This document shows positions 34,911-44,219 of a DNA stretch of 64,000 nt, piece by piece. The DNA lies in NCBI RefSeq assembly GCF_004001045.1, contig NZ_BIMK01000012.1, positions 1 to 64,000 of the forward strand, given 5' to 3'. The position numbers and the translations under genes are program-made. A model generated the notes under the pieces. It was given only the letters and a program-made list of their open reading frames with translations, did not search any database and was not told the DNA's origin. Origin of the DNA: Paenibacillus chibensis. Its GTDB lineage: Bacteria; Bacillota; Bacilli; Paenibacillales; Paenibacillaceae. Within the stretch, counting starts at the first letter, position 1. Each line of letters opens with the position of its first letter.

Positions 34911-35957
34911 TTGATTACGGATAAATGGAATATGGCTGAAATGATGCGGCTCAGGCATGTACCTGGACTTAGCATCGCTTTTATTGAAGACGGGATGCTC
35001 AAACGTAGCGAGTGTCATGGCGAAATGGAGGCGGGACGCGGACAGGCAGTCCAGGCGGATACGATGTTCAACGCATGCTCGATCAGCAAGTTTGCGGCCA
35101 GCATATTGGCACTGCTATTGGTTGAGGAAAAGGTTCTGGGTTTGGATGAGGATATCAGACCATATCTGACCTCTTGGACCATCCCCGAGCATCCTTCGTA
35201 TGATTTCCGTGCGGTTACGCTGCGCAGGCTTCTCAGCCATCAGGCCGGCTTTGTCGATCCTAAAGGGGGGCACGGTGAATATATTCGCGAACAAGGCATT
35301 CCGGCAATGCCTCAGCTGCTGGAGGGCACCACCCCCTATTCCCCGGAGCCTGCTGCATTGACCGCGGAGCCTGGCAGCCGATTTATATACTCGGATACCG
35401 GATTTGGCGTACTCCAGCTGCTGATCGAGGATGTGACGGGTGTGAACTTTGGTCAGCTACTTCAGGATAGAATCTTCGAACCCTTACATATGAACAACAG
35501 CCGGATCGTGCTGGCGGATGCCGAGATCCGGGCCGGCTCGGCGAGCGGACATAACAAGCATGGGGAAAGGTTGCTTAAACCATACCCCATATATCCTTAT
35601 CCGGCTGCAGCCGGGTTATGGACAACTCCAACGGATCTTGCGTTGTTAATGTTGGAGCTTTTGGCTTCGCTTCAGGGAGAGGGCAAGCTGGGAATATCCG
35701 CCGAAACTGCTGGAGAGATGATAAAACCTCAAGGCTGCTTTAAGTGGACGGGGCTGGGCGTTTTTCTGGAACCATCCAGCGAGGGCCTGGAAATATCATC
35801 CTTGGGCTGGGGTAGTGGATTTCAATGTATGATGATCGCATACCCCGAGACGCGAAGAGGAGGGGTGTGGATGATGAATGCTGATCCTGGCGTACATCAG
35901 ACGAAGAGCCTGTTAGGACAGGTAGCCACGTTGTGGCAGCAAGGGCAGTTGGATTGA
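34911..35957 (+). CDS. Serine beta-lactamase-like hydrolase (class C/esterase family)
   Basis: The 348-residue protein has the nucleophile motif S57-I-S-K60 (SxxK) and Y160-S161-D162, a variant of the YxN motif. This places it in the beta-lactamase-related family of class C enzymes, D-peptidases and esterases. There is no signal peptide or membrane helix, so it should act in the cytoplasm, which argues against antibiotic resistance. The start is TTG after a G-rich site; no better codon lies nearby. The promoter carries a LexA-like box, which suggests DNA-damage induction. The true substrate is unknown. Confidence 0.82.
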   Translation: MITDKWNMAEMMRLRHVPGLSIAFIEDGMLKRSECHGEMEAGRGQAVQADTMFNACSISKFAASILALLLVEEKVLGLDEDIRPYLTSWTIPEHPSYDFRAVTLRRLLSHQAGFVDPKGGHGEYIREQGIPAMPQLLEGTTPYSPEPAALTAEPGSRFIYSDTGFGVLQLLIEDVTGVNFGQLLQDRIFEPLHMNNSRIVLADAEIRAGSASGHNKHGERLLKPYPIYPYPAAAGLWTTPTDLALLMLELLASLQGEGKLGISAETAGEMIKPQGCFKWTGLGVFLEPSSEGLEISSLGWGSGFQCMMIAYPETRRGGVWMMNADPGVHQTKSLLGQVATLWQQGQLD

Positions 35958-35970
35958 AGCCAAAATATAA

Positions 35971-36006
35971 AGCCCTTGTTCTCTCTTAACGAAAGAACAA
36001 GGGCTT
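35971..36006. terminator. Bidirectional terminator between the hydrolase and lexA
   Basis: AGCCCTTGTTCT and AGAACAAGGGCT form a perfect 12-bp stem between the convergent genes. Confidence 0.85.
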
Positions 36007-36025
36007 GTACAATTGTACGGCAAAA

Positions 36026-36652
36026 TTAATGAATATCCCGGAACAAGCCGACAACCTTACCCAGAATCGTCACATGATTCAACCGGAGAGGTGAATAGGA
36101 CGGATTCTCGGGCTGCAGACGAATATGATCCTTTTCTTTATAAAAAGTTTTCACTGTCGCTTCATCTTCATCTGTCATCGCAACGACGATATCTCCGTTA
36201 TCCGCAGTCTGCTGCTGACGAACAATGACATAGTCCCCGTTGTGAATGCCTGCTTCGATCATACTGTCCCCCATGACGGAAAGCATAAACACCTTCTCGT
36301 CACCGACAAAATGCTGCGGGAGAGGGAAGTAATCCTCGATATTCTCTGTAGCGGTAATCGGCACACCGGCTGTTACCTTACCTACTACAGGTACTCTTGC
36401 AATTGTATGTGTAAACAGGTTGCTGCTCTCGGATTCTTCCTGACCCAAAATCTCAATGGCCCGAGGTTTCGTAGGGTCTCTGCGGATTAATCCCTTCTTC
36501 TCAAGCCGATCCAGATGACCGTGGACAGTTGAGCTGGAAGCCAAGCCTACGGCTTCACCGATCTCGCGGACGGAAGGGGGATAACCCTTGGCCCGCACTT
36601 CGTTTCTGATAAATTCCAATATCGCTTGCTGCCGGCTAGATATCTTCGACAT
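36026..36652 (-). CDS. lexA: SOS repressor LexA
   Basis: The 208-residue repressor has an N-terminal winged helix ([25 protein letters not shown]) and a C-terminal self-cleaving peptidase. The cleavage site is Ala95-Gly96 in VTAGVP, and the catalytic pair is Ser130 (GDSM) and Lys168 (TVKTF). RecA filaments on single-stranded DNA trigger cleavage and release SOS genes. Its own promoter holds LexA-like boxes, so it is autoregulated. It diverges from yneA as in B. subtilis. Confidence 0.97.
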   Translation of the reverse strand: MSKISSRQQAILEFIRNEVRAKGYPPSVREIGEAVGLASSSTVHGHLDRLEKKGLIRRDPTKPRAIEILGQEESESSNLFTHTIARVPVVGKVTAGVPITATENIEDYFPLPQHFVGDEKVFMLSVMGDSMIEAGIHNGDYVIVRQQQTADNGDIVVAMTDEDEATVKTFYKEKDHIRLQPENPSYSPLRLNHVTILGKVVGLFRDIH

Positions 36653-36685
36653 TCCCCATCAACCCCATTAGTAACGTTTGGTAAA

Positions 36686-36725
36686 ATTATAACATAGAAC
36701 TTCCGTTCGTACAAACACAAGTTCT
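36686..36725 (-). promoter_or_regulatory. lexA promoter with LexA boxes
   Basis: On the minus strand TTGTAC, a 17-base spacer and TATAAT (36686-36714) form the promoter. A box CGAACGGAAGTTCT lies in the spacer (36696-36709) and a weaker one, AGAACTTGTGTTTG, just upstream (36712-36725). Confidence 0.75.
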
Positions 36726-36884
36726 AAAAAAATCAACCGTTAACCATATGATTCGTCTGCTTGTTTCAGGATTGGATGCGAGGCGTCTTCCTTACCAGGT
36801 TTACCCATTGATTTCCAATAAAATAATAATAACTCCATTTGTTCTAGTCGCATGAGCCAGTTCGTCTTCTTTTGAAAAAAAAGG

Positions 36885-36961
36885 GGAACAATCGTTCGAA
36901 AAAACTATTGAACAAAACATGTGTTCGTGTTATATTATTTTCAGACAAGAACAAACGTTTG
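36885..36961 (+). promoter_or_regulatory. yneA promoter with three LexA-type boxes
   Basis: The promoter is TTGAAC (36908-36913), 17 bases and TATATT (36931-36936). LexA-like boxes lie upstream at 36885-36898 (GGAACAATCGTTCG), inside the spacer at 36914-36927 (AAAACATGTGTTCG) and downstream at 36948-36961 (AGAACAAACGTTTG), the last one touching the ribosome site. Confidence 0.72.
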
Positions 36962-36975
36962 GAGGAGATTATATT

Positions 36976-37356
36976 ATGTTGAAACATACTACATACAAGA
37001 GTATTTATAATAATGAAGTTATTCATGCGGGAAGCAATTGGAGCACTGAAGGAAAGATTCAAACCATGTCTGGGCTGTTTTCCCGCCGCTTATTGTTGAA
37101 GCTTGTGCTCGCAGCAGTCATCATTATCGCCGGCTGCACCGGCATGATCCGCGTATTTGCCGGATCTGCTCATGATGAAATCCCCATGGAACAAGTGGTG
37201 ATTTCCAGAGGGGACACGCTTTGGGAGATTGCCGTGGATTATAAACCGAAGGATATGGATACAAGGGATTATATTCGGGTCATTAAGAAGACCAATCATT
37301 TGAAGACGAGTGAAATTGAAGCCGGAGATGTGCTGTCTCTTCCTATATATGAATAG
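36976..37356 (+). CDS. yneA: SOS-induced cell division suppressor YneA (LysM protein)
   Basis: The 126-residue protein has a 35-residue polar N-terminus, one membrane helix (about residues 40-62) and a C-terminal LysM domain (VVISRGDTLWEIAVDYKP, ending LSLPIYE) that should bind the cell wall. B. subtilis YneA delays division during DNA damage. The place divergent from lexA and the LexA boxes in its promoter support the same role. ATG 36976 follows GGAGGAG; upstream frame codons lie inside the promoter. It is about 20 residues longer than the B. subtilis protein. Confidence 0.88.
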   Translation: MLKHTTYKSIYNNEVIHAGSNWSTEGKIQTMSGLFSRRLLLKLVLAAVIIIAGCTGMIRVFAGSAHDEIPMEQVVISRGDTLWEIAVDYKPKDMDTRDYIRVIKKTNHLKTSEIEAGDVLSLPIYE

Positions 37357-37465
37357 TTTATATGAATAGTTTTCACGCTTGAGAGCTTGGAAAGGTGCAT
37401 ACCTTGACAAGCTCTTTTTCTCATGGCAAAGTTAGGTATGAATTGATGTAATGGAGGAGTAGTGT

Positions 37466-37660
37466 ATGGATATCGACAGCTTAGTCCAGCGGATTAACGA
37501 GCTCGCCCGCAAACTGAAAGAATCGGGGCTGAGCAAGGAAGAAACAGAGGAACGTGCCAAACTGCGGGAACAATATCTTCAAAATGTCCGCCGCAACTTC
37601 AAAGCCCAATTGGAGACGATTGAGTGGGTAGAAGACCAGCAGGACGGTAAGGGCAAGTAA
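37466..37660 (+). CDS. ynzC: DUF896 protein (YnzC-like)
   Basis: The 64-residue protein is almost entirely helical and charged, with INELARKLKESGLSKEE and LREQYLQNVRRNFKAQL, the DUF896 signature. In B. subtilis yneA, yneB and ynzC form one SOS operon; here the resolvase-like yneB is absent and only ynzC follows yneA. The function is unknown; the structure of the family is a two-helix hairpin. It may be read from the yneA promoter. Confidence 0.88.
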   Translation: MDIDSLVQRINELARKLKESGLSKEETEERAKLREQYLQNVRRNFKAQLETIEWVEDQQDGKGK

Positions 37661-37696
37661 AATACATGATATTAGGATGCTTAAGGGGGAAGTCCG

Positions 37697-38239
37697 ATGT
37701 CCCGTTCCTGGGAAAGAATGGTCCAAAAAAACACAGCTCAAGTGAACAAACAGCGTAAAAAGCAGGGGAAACCGTCGCTGTATGCGTCGAATGGCTCGTC
37801 GTCAGCAGATATTTTCAGAGGCCGTAATTTCGTCCTTCCGATCACGCTGGTGGCATTAGCGGCCATATACATTTTGCTTGGCGTTGCAAGCGATCAGGCA
37901 GTGATGAGTACATCCTTAACCTGGATTGTGGTTGGACTGTATGTGTTGCTCGCCGTCGTCATCTTTTTGCGCCGTCCATTTCTTAAGGTCGACAAAAACT
38001 CAATTTCGACGATCAAATTTAATCGCGACCGGCGCCTGACTGCGGATCAGATCGCAATGATCAAAGTCGGATCGGGTTCGGTTGTCATTGAGCTTAAAGG
38101 ATCGAAAAATAAAAAAGGAAAAGTCAGCAAAGGCGGCAACTGGGTATTCACCCGGCTGATCAACCGTTATGATACGGTAGCCATGGGTGAACGGCTCGAG
38201 CGTTTCGCCACGACGTTTGACATTCCATTTGAAAAATAA
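37697..38239 (+). CDS. Hypothetical protein with two membrane helices
   Basis: The 180-residue protein has a basic, Gln/Lys-rich N-terminus, two membrane helices (about residues 46-63 and 70-90) and a soluble C-terminal domain of about 85 residues with a basic loop (KGSKNKKGKVSKGG). The layout resembles small PH-like membrane proteins, but I do not recognise the family. It lies 7 bases upstream of the next ORF region and may be co-transcribed with the HAD gene. Confidence 0.6.
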   Translation: MSRSWERMVQKNTAQVNKQRKKQGKPSLYASNGSSSADIFRGRNFVLPITLVALAAIYILLGVASDQAVMSTSLTWIVVGLYVLLAVVIFLRRPFLKVDKNSISTIKFNRDRRLTADQIAMIKVGSGSVVIELKGSKNKKGKVSKGGNWVFTRLINRYDTVAMGERLERFATTFDIPFEK

Positions 38240-38266
38240 AAGATAATGCATTCGGGAGAGGGATGG

Positions 38267-39064
38267 ATGAAAATGGGAGCTACCGCTGTGTTTTTCGATT
38301 TGGATGATACGCTGTTGTGGGATGAACGGAGCGTGGAGGAATCTTTCCGCGCCACTTGCGATACGGCTGCCGCACAAAAAGGCGTCGATGCTGCCGCGCT
38401 TGAAACCGCGGTTCGTCGTGAGGCAAGAGCGTTGTACGAAACATATGACACGTACGCATTTACCAAAATGATCGGAATCAATCCTTTTGAAGCGCTGTGG
38501 GGACAATTTACAGTCGGCCAGCAGCCTGAATTCCGCCGGATGGCCGAGCTGATTCCGAGCTACCAGAAGGAATCGTGGAACCGTGGTCTGCAGGCGCTTG
38601 GCGTAGATGACGAGCAGTTGGCGCAGCAGCTGGCTGACCAGTTCGGAGCAGAAAGACGTTCTCGTCCGCATGTGTATGAAGAGACCTTTCAGGTGCTTGA
38701 CGAGTTGAAAGGGAACTACAAGCTGCTGCTGCTTACGAATGGCTGTCCCGGATTACAGCAGGAAAAACTCGACGGTGTGCCTGAGCTCATCCCTTATTTT
38801 AACGAAATTATCATCTCCGGCAGCTTCGGCAAAGGAAAACCGGATACAAGTATTTTCGAGCATGCCCTATCCCGTTTGAACATCTCTCCTCAGGATGCTG
38901 TCATGGTAGGCGACAAGCTGACCACGGACATCAAGGGCGGTTTGAGCGCCGGCATCAAGACGGTTTGGATCAACCGTAACAACAGACCGCACAACCCGGA
39001 AATCCAACCGGATTATGAGATCAAGCATCTTTCTGAACTTCACGGAATCCTTGAAGGGCTGTAG
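38267..39064 (+). CDS. HAD-family hydrolase (subfamily IA, YsaA-like)
   Basis: The 265-residue phosphatase has motif I FFDLDDTLLWDE with the nucleophile and acid Asp pair, motif II LLLTNG, motif III Lys in FGKGKPD and motif IV MVGDKLTTDIKGG. A helical cap lies between motifs I and II, as in subfamily IA. Substrates of such enzymes are sugar phosphates, nucleotides or phosphoglycolate; none can be chosen. ATG 38267 follows GAGAGGGATGG. Confidence 0.85.
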   Translation: MKMGATAVFFDLDDTLLWDERSVEESFRATCDTAAAQKGVDAAALETAVRREARALYETYDTYAFTKMIGINPFEALWGQFTVGQQPEFRRMAELIPSYQKESWNRGLQALGVDDEQLAQQLADQFGAERRSRPHVYEETFQVLDELKGNYKLLLLTNGCPGLQQEKLDGVPELIPYFNEIIISGSFGKGKPDTSIFEHALSRLNISPQDAVMVGDKLTTDIKGGLSAGIKTVWINRNNRPHNPEIQPDYEIKHLSELHGILEGL

Positions 39065-39091
39065 AATGGTTTCATAGTTTTGAAGCAAGAC

Positions 39092-39137
39092 AAGTCTGAT
39101 ACAGCCAGGTACCCTTGTTGCGCTGAATCAGACTTTT
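39092..39137 (+). terminator. Terminator after the HAD gene
   Basis: AAGTCTGAT pairs with ATCAGACTT; CAGC/GCTG continue the stem inside, and TTTTT follows. Confidence 0.75.
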
Positions 39138-39295
39138 TGGCGTCTTGTGGCGACCCTGGTGTGACTATCATGTGACATTTGTCACCAAATTGTGAACTTG
39201 CCTGTGTTTTGAAAGAGTACAAAACATGTATAATAGATAAAGCTTGCGGTATCGTAAGCATACATAATCAATGATATCTTAGGGAGTGACAGCAT

Positions 39296-39709
39296 ATGAA
39301 AAACAGATGGTGGCTGATGGGCGTTATGCTGCTAGTCGTCTTCGCTTTGGCGGGCTGCGGCAGCAATACCGGCCATGACGGGATGAACATGGATGAGGGG
39401 ATGATGGATCCGTTATCCGTGGATTTAAGCTGGACGCCGGAACAAGTGAAAGTAGGGCAGCAGGTATCCATTGAGGTCAACGTGACCCAGAAGGATAAGA
39501 AAGTGGACAAAGCGGATGAAGTCATGATTGAAATCGCCAAAGAGGGAGACAGCAGTGCTCATGAAAAGGTCGCTGCCGAAAATAAAGGCGATGGAAAATA
39601 CGTGCTTGAAAAAACATTCGCGAACGACGGAACCTACAGCATTACTTCCCATGTAACCTATGGACCACAGCACACGATGCCTACGAAAAAGCTGACGGTC
39701 AGCAAATAA
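39296..39709 (+). CDS. FixH/YtkA-like lipoprotein
   Basis: The 137-residue protein starts with a lipoprotein signal and lipobox LAGC (Cys about residue 20). A Met/His/Asp-rich linker follows (GHDGMNMDEGMMD), which could bind copper or another metal. The rest is a beta-sandwich of the YtkA/FixH type (VKVGQQVSIEVNV, then DGTYSITSHVTYG and HTMPTKK). It should sit on the outer face of the membrane. FixH-like proteins are often linked to cytochrome oxidase or copper handling, but no such gene is nearby. Confidence 0.75.
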   Translation: MKNRWWLMGVMLLVVFALAGCGSNTGHDGMNMDEGMMDPLSVDLSWTPEQVKVGQQVSIEVNVTQKDKKVDKADEVMIEIAKEGDSSAHEKVAAENKGDGKYVLEKTFANDGTYSITSHVTYGPQHTMPTKKLTVSK

Positions 39710-39740
39710 CACCCGGCATGAAGCTGGAGCGACATAAAAG

Positions 39741-39778
39741 AGAACCTGCCTTTGTCATGAAAAGGGCAGGTTCTTTTT
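39741..39778 (+). terminator. Terminator after the FixH/YtkA-like gene
   Basis: AGAACCTGCC and GGCAGGTTCT form a perfect 10-bp stem, followed by TTTTT. It may also serve the converging mtnD gene. Confidence 0.88.
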
Positions 39779-39818
39779 AATAAATTACATGCTATTAAAC
39801 ATTCAGCTCATGAATGAA

Positions 39819-40361
39819 TTAGGCCTTTTGAAAGCTAGGATCTTCCACCGGATAGGCAACCCAGCCGTTCTTTTCGATAAAGAGACGCACGGCAATGATT
39901 TTACGGTTGTCCATGAGTGTGAAGAAATGGTTCGTGTTCTCAGGTACGGAAATAACGTCACCGGCTTCAAGTTCAACATCAAAATAACCCAAGTCGTCGC
40001 TGCCTTTAATAACGAAGATGCCCTTACCTGAAACGATCGCCCGGATTTCATCTTCCGTATGCGTGTGAACTTCCTCGAATTTATTCAAAAGTTCATCCAG
40101 ATTCGGGGTTGCATCGGACAGCGTGATGACGTCCCAAATTTGATAACCGCGGCGCGCGGCCAAATCGCGAATCTCTTCGTCGTAGACGCTGAGGATCTGA
40201 TTTTTTTGATCATCCGTCAATTGAAAGTTATCCTGCAGCTCGGCAGGAAGCTTGGAAGCGTCCCATTTTTCATATAATACATTTTGTTTGTTTAAAAAAT
40301 CACGAACGTTTTCGTCTCCAGAGATTCTTTCGTTCGTGTTACGAATAACGATTTCAGCCAT
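39819..40361 (-). CDS. mtnD: Acireductone dioxygenase MtnD
   Basis: The 180-residue cupin enzyme of the methionine salvage pathway oxidises acireductone to 2-keto-4-methylthiobutyrate and formate (iron form). Metal ligands are the His pair and Glu in VHTHTEDEIR and the later His in NTNHFFTL. The gene stands alone; no other mtn genes are visible. metH, on the divergent side, also feeds methionine. Length is typical. Confidence 0.93.
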   Translation of the reverse strand: MAEIVIRNTNERISGDENVRDFLNKQNVLYEKWDASKLPAELQDNFQLTDDQKNQILSVYDEEIRDLAARRGYQIWDVITLSDATPNLDELLNKFEEVHTHTEDEIRAIVSGKGIFVIKGSDDLGYFDVELEAGDVISVPENTNHFFTLMDNRKIIAVRLFIEKNGWVAYPVEDPSFQKA

Positions 40362-40529
40362 TGGTTACCCCTCTTTTCCACTTGGATTAATTTATATTAT
40401 AACGAACCCCTTCACCTTTGTCGATGTCGTATTCCTTTTTAGGTGTAGGGGTAGAGCGTTTTCTGGCACTTTTCTAATAGATAGGATTCTGTTAAACTAA
40501 GAGCTAACGTTTTGCAGGGAGGAAATAAC

Positions 40530-43500
40530 ATGAACAGACCTGGCTTGCAGGAAATAATGAAACAACGAATATTGATACTCGATGGCGCAATGGGCACCAT
40601 GATCCAGCAGGTCCAGCTTGGTCCAGAGGATTTTGGGGGGGACGAGCTCGAAGGCTGTAATGAAATGCTGGTGCTGACGCGTCCGGATGTAATTGAAGAA
40701 ATTCATGAAAAATATCTGGAAGCGGGAGCAGATTTAATTGAAACGAATACGTTTGGCGCAACTTCCGTTGTGCTTGCGGAATATGATATACCCGAAAAAG
40801 CGAGAGAGATAAACCTGAAGGCAGCGGAGATCGCCCGCCGGGCAGCCGACAAATTCAGCACGCCGGACAAGCCGAGGTATGTTATCGGGGCCATGGGCCC
40901 GACGACCAAGACGCTCTCGGTCACTGGCGGAGTTACGTTCGAGGAACTGATTCACAGCTATGAAGAACAGGCCTACGCTTTAATTGAGGGGCGCGTTGAC
41001 GCACTGCTCCTTGAGACGAGTCAGGATACGCTCAACGTCAAAGCGGGGAGCATCGGGATTCGGCGGGCATTCGATCACAGCGGCATCACGCTGCCGGTGA
41101 TGATTTCCGGTACGATTGAACCGATGGGAACGACGCTTGCAGGGCAAAACATCGAGGCCTTCTATATTTCATTGGAGCATTTGAACCCGGTTTCGGTGGG
41201 ATTGAACTGCGCGACAGGACCGGAATTCATGCGCGATCATATCCGCTCTTTGTCGGCTATGGCCAAGACGGCAGTCAGCTGTTATCCAAATGCGGGTCTG
41301 CCGGACGAAAACGGGCATTATCACGAATCACCGGATTCGCTTGCCCGTAAAATGGAGGATTTCGCAAAGCAGGGCTGGTTGAACATCGCGGGCGGCTGCT
41401 GCGGCACGACCCCGGATCATATTCGGGCTTTGTCCGATGTGATGAGCCAGTATGATCCGCGTCCAATGGAAGGAACCCATTCGCCGGCCATTTCGGGGAT
41501 AGATCCGGTCTATATTGAATCCGACAACCGGCCGTATATGGTAGGGGAACGTACGAATGTGCTCGGCTCGCGCAAATTCAAGCGTCTCATTGTGGAAGGC
41601 AAATACGAGGAAGCCTCGGAAATTGCCCGCGCACAAGTGAAAAACGGAGCTCATGTGATCGATGTGTGCGTTCAGGACCCTGATCGCGATGAAGCGGAGG
41701 ACATGAAGCAGTTTCTCGAGCTCGTCGTGAAGAAGGTCAAAGTGCCGCTGATGATCGACACCACGGACGCGGAAGTGATCGATCTTGCGCTCAGTTATTC
41801 CCAGGGCAAAGCGATTATTAACTCCATTAATCTTGAAGATGGTGAAGAAAAATTCGAGCGGGTGACGCCGCTCATTCATAAATACGGCGCGGCGGTCGTC
41901 GTCGGAACGATCGATGAGACGGGACAGGCGATTCATCGGGATGACAAATTAAAGGTAGCCAAACGATCCTACGATCTGCTGGTGAACAAATACCATTTGA
42001 AAGCGGAAGATTTGATTTTCGATACGCTGGTCTTTCCGGTAGGTACAGGCGATGAGCAGTATCTCGGCTCCGCGAAGGAGACGATTGAAGGGATCCGCCT
42101 TATTAAGGAAGCTTTGCCGGAATGCCAGACGATTCTTGGGGTCAGCAACGTGTCCTTTGGTCTTCCGGAAGCCGGGCGTGAGGTTCTGAACTCGGTCTTT
42201 TTATACGAATGCACGAAAGCGGGACTGGATTATGCGATCGTGAACACGGAGAAGCTGGAACGATATGCTTCGATTCCGGAGGAAGAACGCAAGCTTGCGG
42301 AAGCCTTGATCTACGATACAAATGATGAAACACTGGCCTCCTTTGTTGCGGCATTCCGTAACAAGAAAGTCGAGAAGAAGGAAAAGTTGTCCAATCTGTC
42401 GCTGGAGGAGCGGCTGGCTTCATACGTCGTCGAGGGCTCCAAGGAAGGGCTTATCCCTGATTTGGAAGCAGCCCTGCAAAAATACGGAGCGCTCGAAATC
42501 ATTAACGGTCCGTTGATGGAAGGCATGTCCGAGGTTGGGCGTCTGTTCAACAACAACGAGCTGATCGTGGCCGAAGTACTGCAGAGCGCCGAAGTAATGA
42601 AAGCCTCCGTGTCCTATTTGGAGCAGTTCATGGAAAAGAATGAATCCTCCGTGAAAGGCAAAATGCTTCTGGCCACCGTGAAAGGCGACGTGCATGACAT
42701 CGGGAAAAATCTGGTAGAAATTATCCTTTCGAATAACGGTTACCAGATCGTCAATCTGGGTATAAAAGTAGCACCGGAAACCATCATTGAAGCCTACCGC
42801 AGAGAGAAAGCGGATATGATCGGCTTATCCGGCCTTCTGGTCAAGTCTGCACAGCAGATGGTTCTTACCGCGCAGGATTTGAAAAATGCAGGAGTCGACG
42901 TTCCGATCATGGTGGGCGGAGCTGCGCTGACCCGTAAATTTACGAAAACCCGGATCCGTCCTGAATACGAAGGCATGGTCGTGTACGCCAAGGATGCCAT
43001 GGACGGTTTGGATCTGGCCAATAAGCTGATGGATCCCATCCAGCGTGAGCTGATGCAGGTTGAAATGCAGGCTGAGCTCGAAGCGCTGGCTGCTGAAGTC
43101 GAAAAGCCGAAGGCCATGCCGGAACCGACCAGAGCGGCCAAGTCCAGCGTATCGACGGATGTGCCGGTGTTTAATCCGCCGGATATGGAGCGTCATATTA
43201 TCCGGAACTACCCGATCAAGCATATCGTTCCGTATATGAATATGCAGATGCTCCTTGGTCATCATTTGGGGCTGAGGGGACAGGTGGAACAGCTGCTGGC
43301 CGATGGCAACGAGAAGGCGGTCGAACTGAAAGCAACGGTGGACAGCATTCTTGATCAAGCATCGAAGGAAGGCATTATTCAGGCTCATGCGATGTATCGT
43401 TTCTTCCCGGCCCAATCCCGGGGAAATGATATTGTCATATACGATCCCGAGGATACGACGAAGGTGCTTCATACGTTCAGCTTTCCAAGGCAAAACGTGC

Positions 43501-43973
43501 CGCCTTTCCTGTGCTTGGCGGATTTCCTGAAATCCAAGGACAGCGGACAGATGGATTACGTAGGTTTCTTGGTGGTGACAGCCGGGCAGGGGATTTCCAA
43601 GCTGGCTTCCGAATGGAAGGATAAAGGCGATTACCTTCGCTCCCATGTCCTTCAATCGGTGGCGCTCGAGACAGCCGAAGCGCTTGCGGAGCGGGTCCAT
43701 CACATCATGCGGGACAGCTGGGGCTTCCCGGATCCTGCCGATATGACCATGAAGCAGCGCCATGGGGCCCGCTATCAAGGGATTCGAGTTTCCTTCGGGT
43801 ATCCGGCTTGTCCGGATCTGGAAGATCAGGAGCCGTTATTTAATCTGATGAAACCGGAAGATATCGGCGTTCAGCTTACGGAAGGCTTCATGATGGAGCC
43901 GGAAGCATCGGTATCGGCTATGGTGTTTGCCCATCCGGAAGCCCGTTACTTTAATGTGGACAAGGCTAAATGA
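40530..43973 (+). CDS. metH: Cobalamin-dependent methionine synthase MetH
   Basis: The 1147-residue four-module enzyme methylates homocysteine from methyltetrahydrofolate through B12. The homocysteine module (about 1-325) shows DGAMGTMIQ and zinc Cys residues in GLNCATG and GGCCGTTPDH. The folate module follows (VGERTNVLGSRKF). The B12 module has the cobalt-ligand His in VKGDVHDIGKN, and the reactivation domain occupies the last 250 residues (MYRFFPAQSRGNDI, then HGARYQGIRVSFGYPACPDL). ATG 40530 follows GGGAGGAAATAAC. I saw no SAM or B12 riboswitch in the leader. Confidence 0.97.
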   Translation: MNRPGLQEIMKQRILILDGAMGTMIQQVQLGPEDFGGDELEGCNEMLVLTRPDVIEEIHEKYLEAGADLIETNTFGATSVVLAEYDIPEKAREINLKAAEIARRAADKFSTPDKPRYVIGAMGPTTKTLSVTGGVTFEELIHSYEEQAYALIEGRVDALLLETSQDTLNVKAGSIGIRRAFDHSGITLPVMISGTIEPMGTTLAGQNIEAFYISLEHLNPVSVGLNCATGPEFMRDHIRSLSAMAKTAVSCYPNAGLPDENGHYHESPDSLARKMEDFAKQGWLNIAGGCCGTTPDHIRALSDVMSQYDPRPMEGTHSPAISGIDPVYIESDNRPYMVGERTNVLGSRKFKRLIVEGKYEEASEIARAQVKNGAHVIDVCVQDPDRDEAEDMKQFLELVVKKVKVPLMIDTTDAEVIDLALSYSQGKAIINSINLEDGEEKFERVTPLIHKYGAAVVVGTIDETGQAIHRDDKLKVAKRSYDLLVNKYHLKAEDLIFDTLVFPVGTGDEQYLGSAKETIEGIRLIKEALPECQTILGVSNVSFGLPEAGREVLNSVFLYECTKAGLDYAIVNTEKLERYASIPEEERKLAEALIYDTNDETLASFVAAFRNKKVEKKEKLSNLSLEERLASYVVEGSKEGLIPDLEAALQKYGALEIINGPLMEGMSEVGRLFNNNELIVAEVLQSAEVMKASVSYLEQFMEKNESSVKGKMLLATVKGDVHDIGKNLVEIILSNNGYQIVNLGIKVAPETIIEAYRREKADMIGLSGLLVKSAQQMVLTAQDLKNAGVDVPIMVGGAALTRKFTKTRIRPEYEGMVVYAKDAMDGLDLANKLMDPIQRELMQVEMQAELEALAAEVEKPKAMPEPTRAAKSSVSTDVPVFNPPDMERHIIRNYPIKHIVPYMNMQMLLGHHLGLRGQVEQLLADGNEKAVELKATVDSILDQASKEGIIQAHAMYRFFPAQSRGNDIVIYDPEDTTKVLHTFSFPRQNVPPFLCLADFLKSKDSGQMDYVGFLVVTAGQGISKLASEWKDKGDYLRSHVLQSVALETAEALAERVHHIMRDSWGFPDPADMTMKQRHGARYQGIRVSFGYPACPDLEDQEPLFNLMKPEDIGVQLTEGFMMEPEASVSAMVFAHPEARYFNVDKAK

Positions 43974-44000
43974 TATACTCTTCATAGAGGTGATACGAGC

Positions 44001-44030
44001 AAAAAATCCTCCGCTTCTGGAGGTTTTTTT
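44001..44030 (+). terminator. Terminator after metH
   Basis: AATCCTCC and GGAGGTTT form the stem around GCTTCT, followed by a T-run. Confidence 0.85.
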
Positions 44031-44219
44031 GCCGACAAATCCTGAATAGCGTATAAAAGGATGCTGCTTGCTGTTAAATGTAAATTGAACGAAAGAAAAG
44101 TAGCTTCTTCCCTGATGACACCCAAAATTCATGGCGAAGAAGAACACAGCTTGAGTTCATTTTATGAAGCAGCAGCTCTTTTTCGCTTTTTGACATACAT
44201 AGAAAGAAGGTTGCTTGTG

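Noticed and set aside
34911..35957. Antibiotic-resistance beta-lactamase
   Set aside because: SxxK is present, but there is no signal peptide and the second motif is YSD; a cytoplasmic hydrolase is more likely.
40362..40529. Possible SAM or B12 riboswitch in front of metH
   Set aside because: I found none of the conserved blocks (no B12 box, no SAM-I core); only an ordinary -10-like region and ribosome site.
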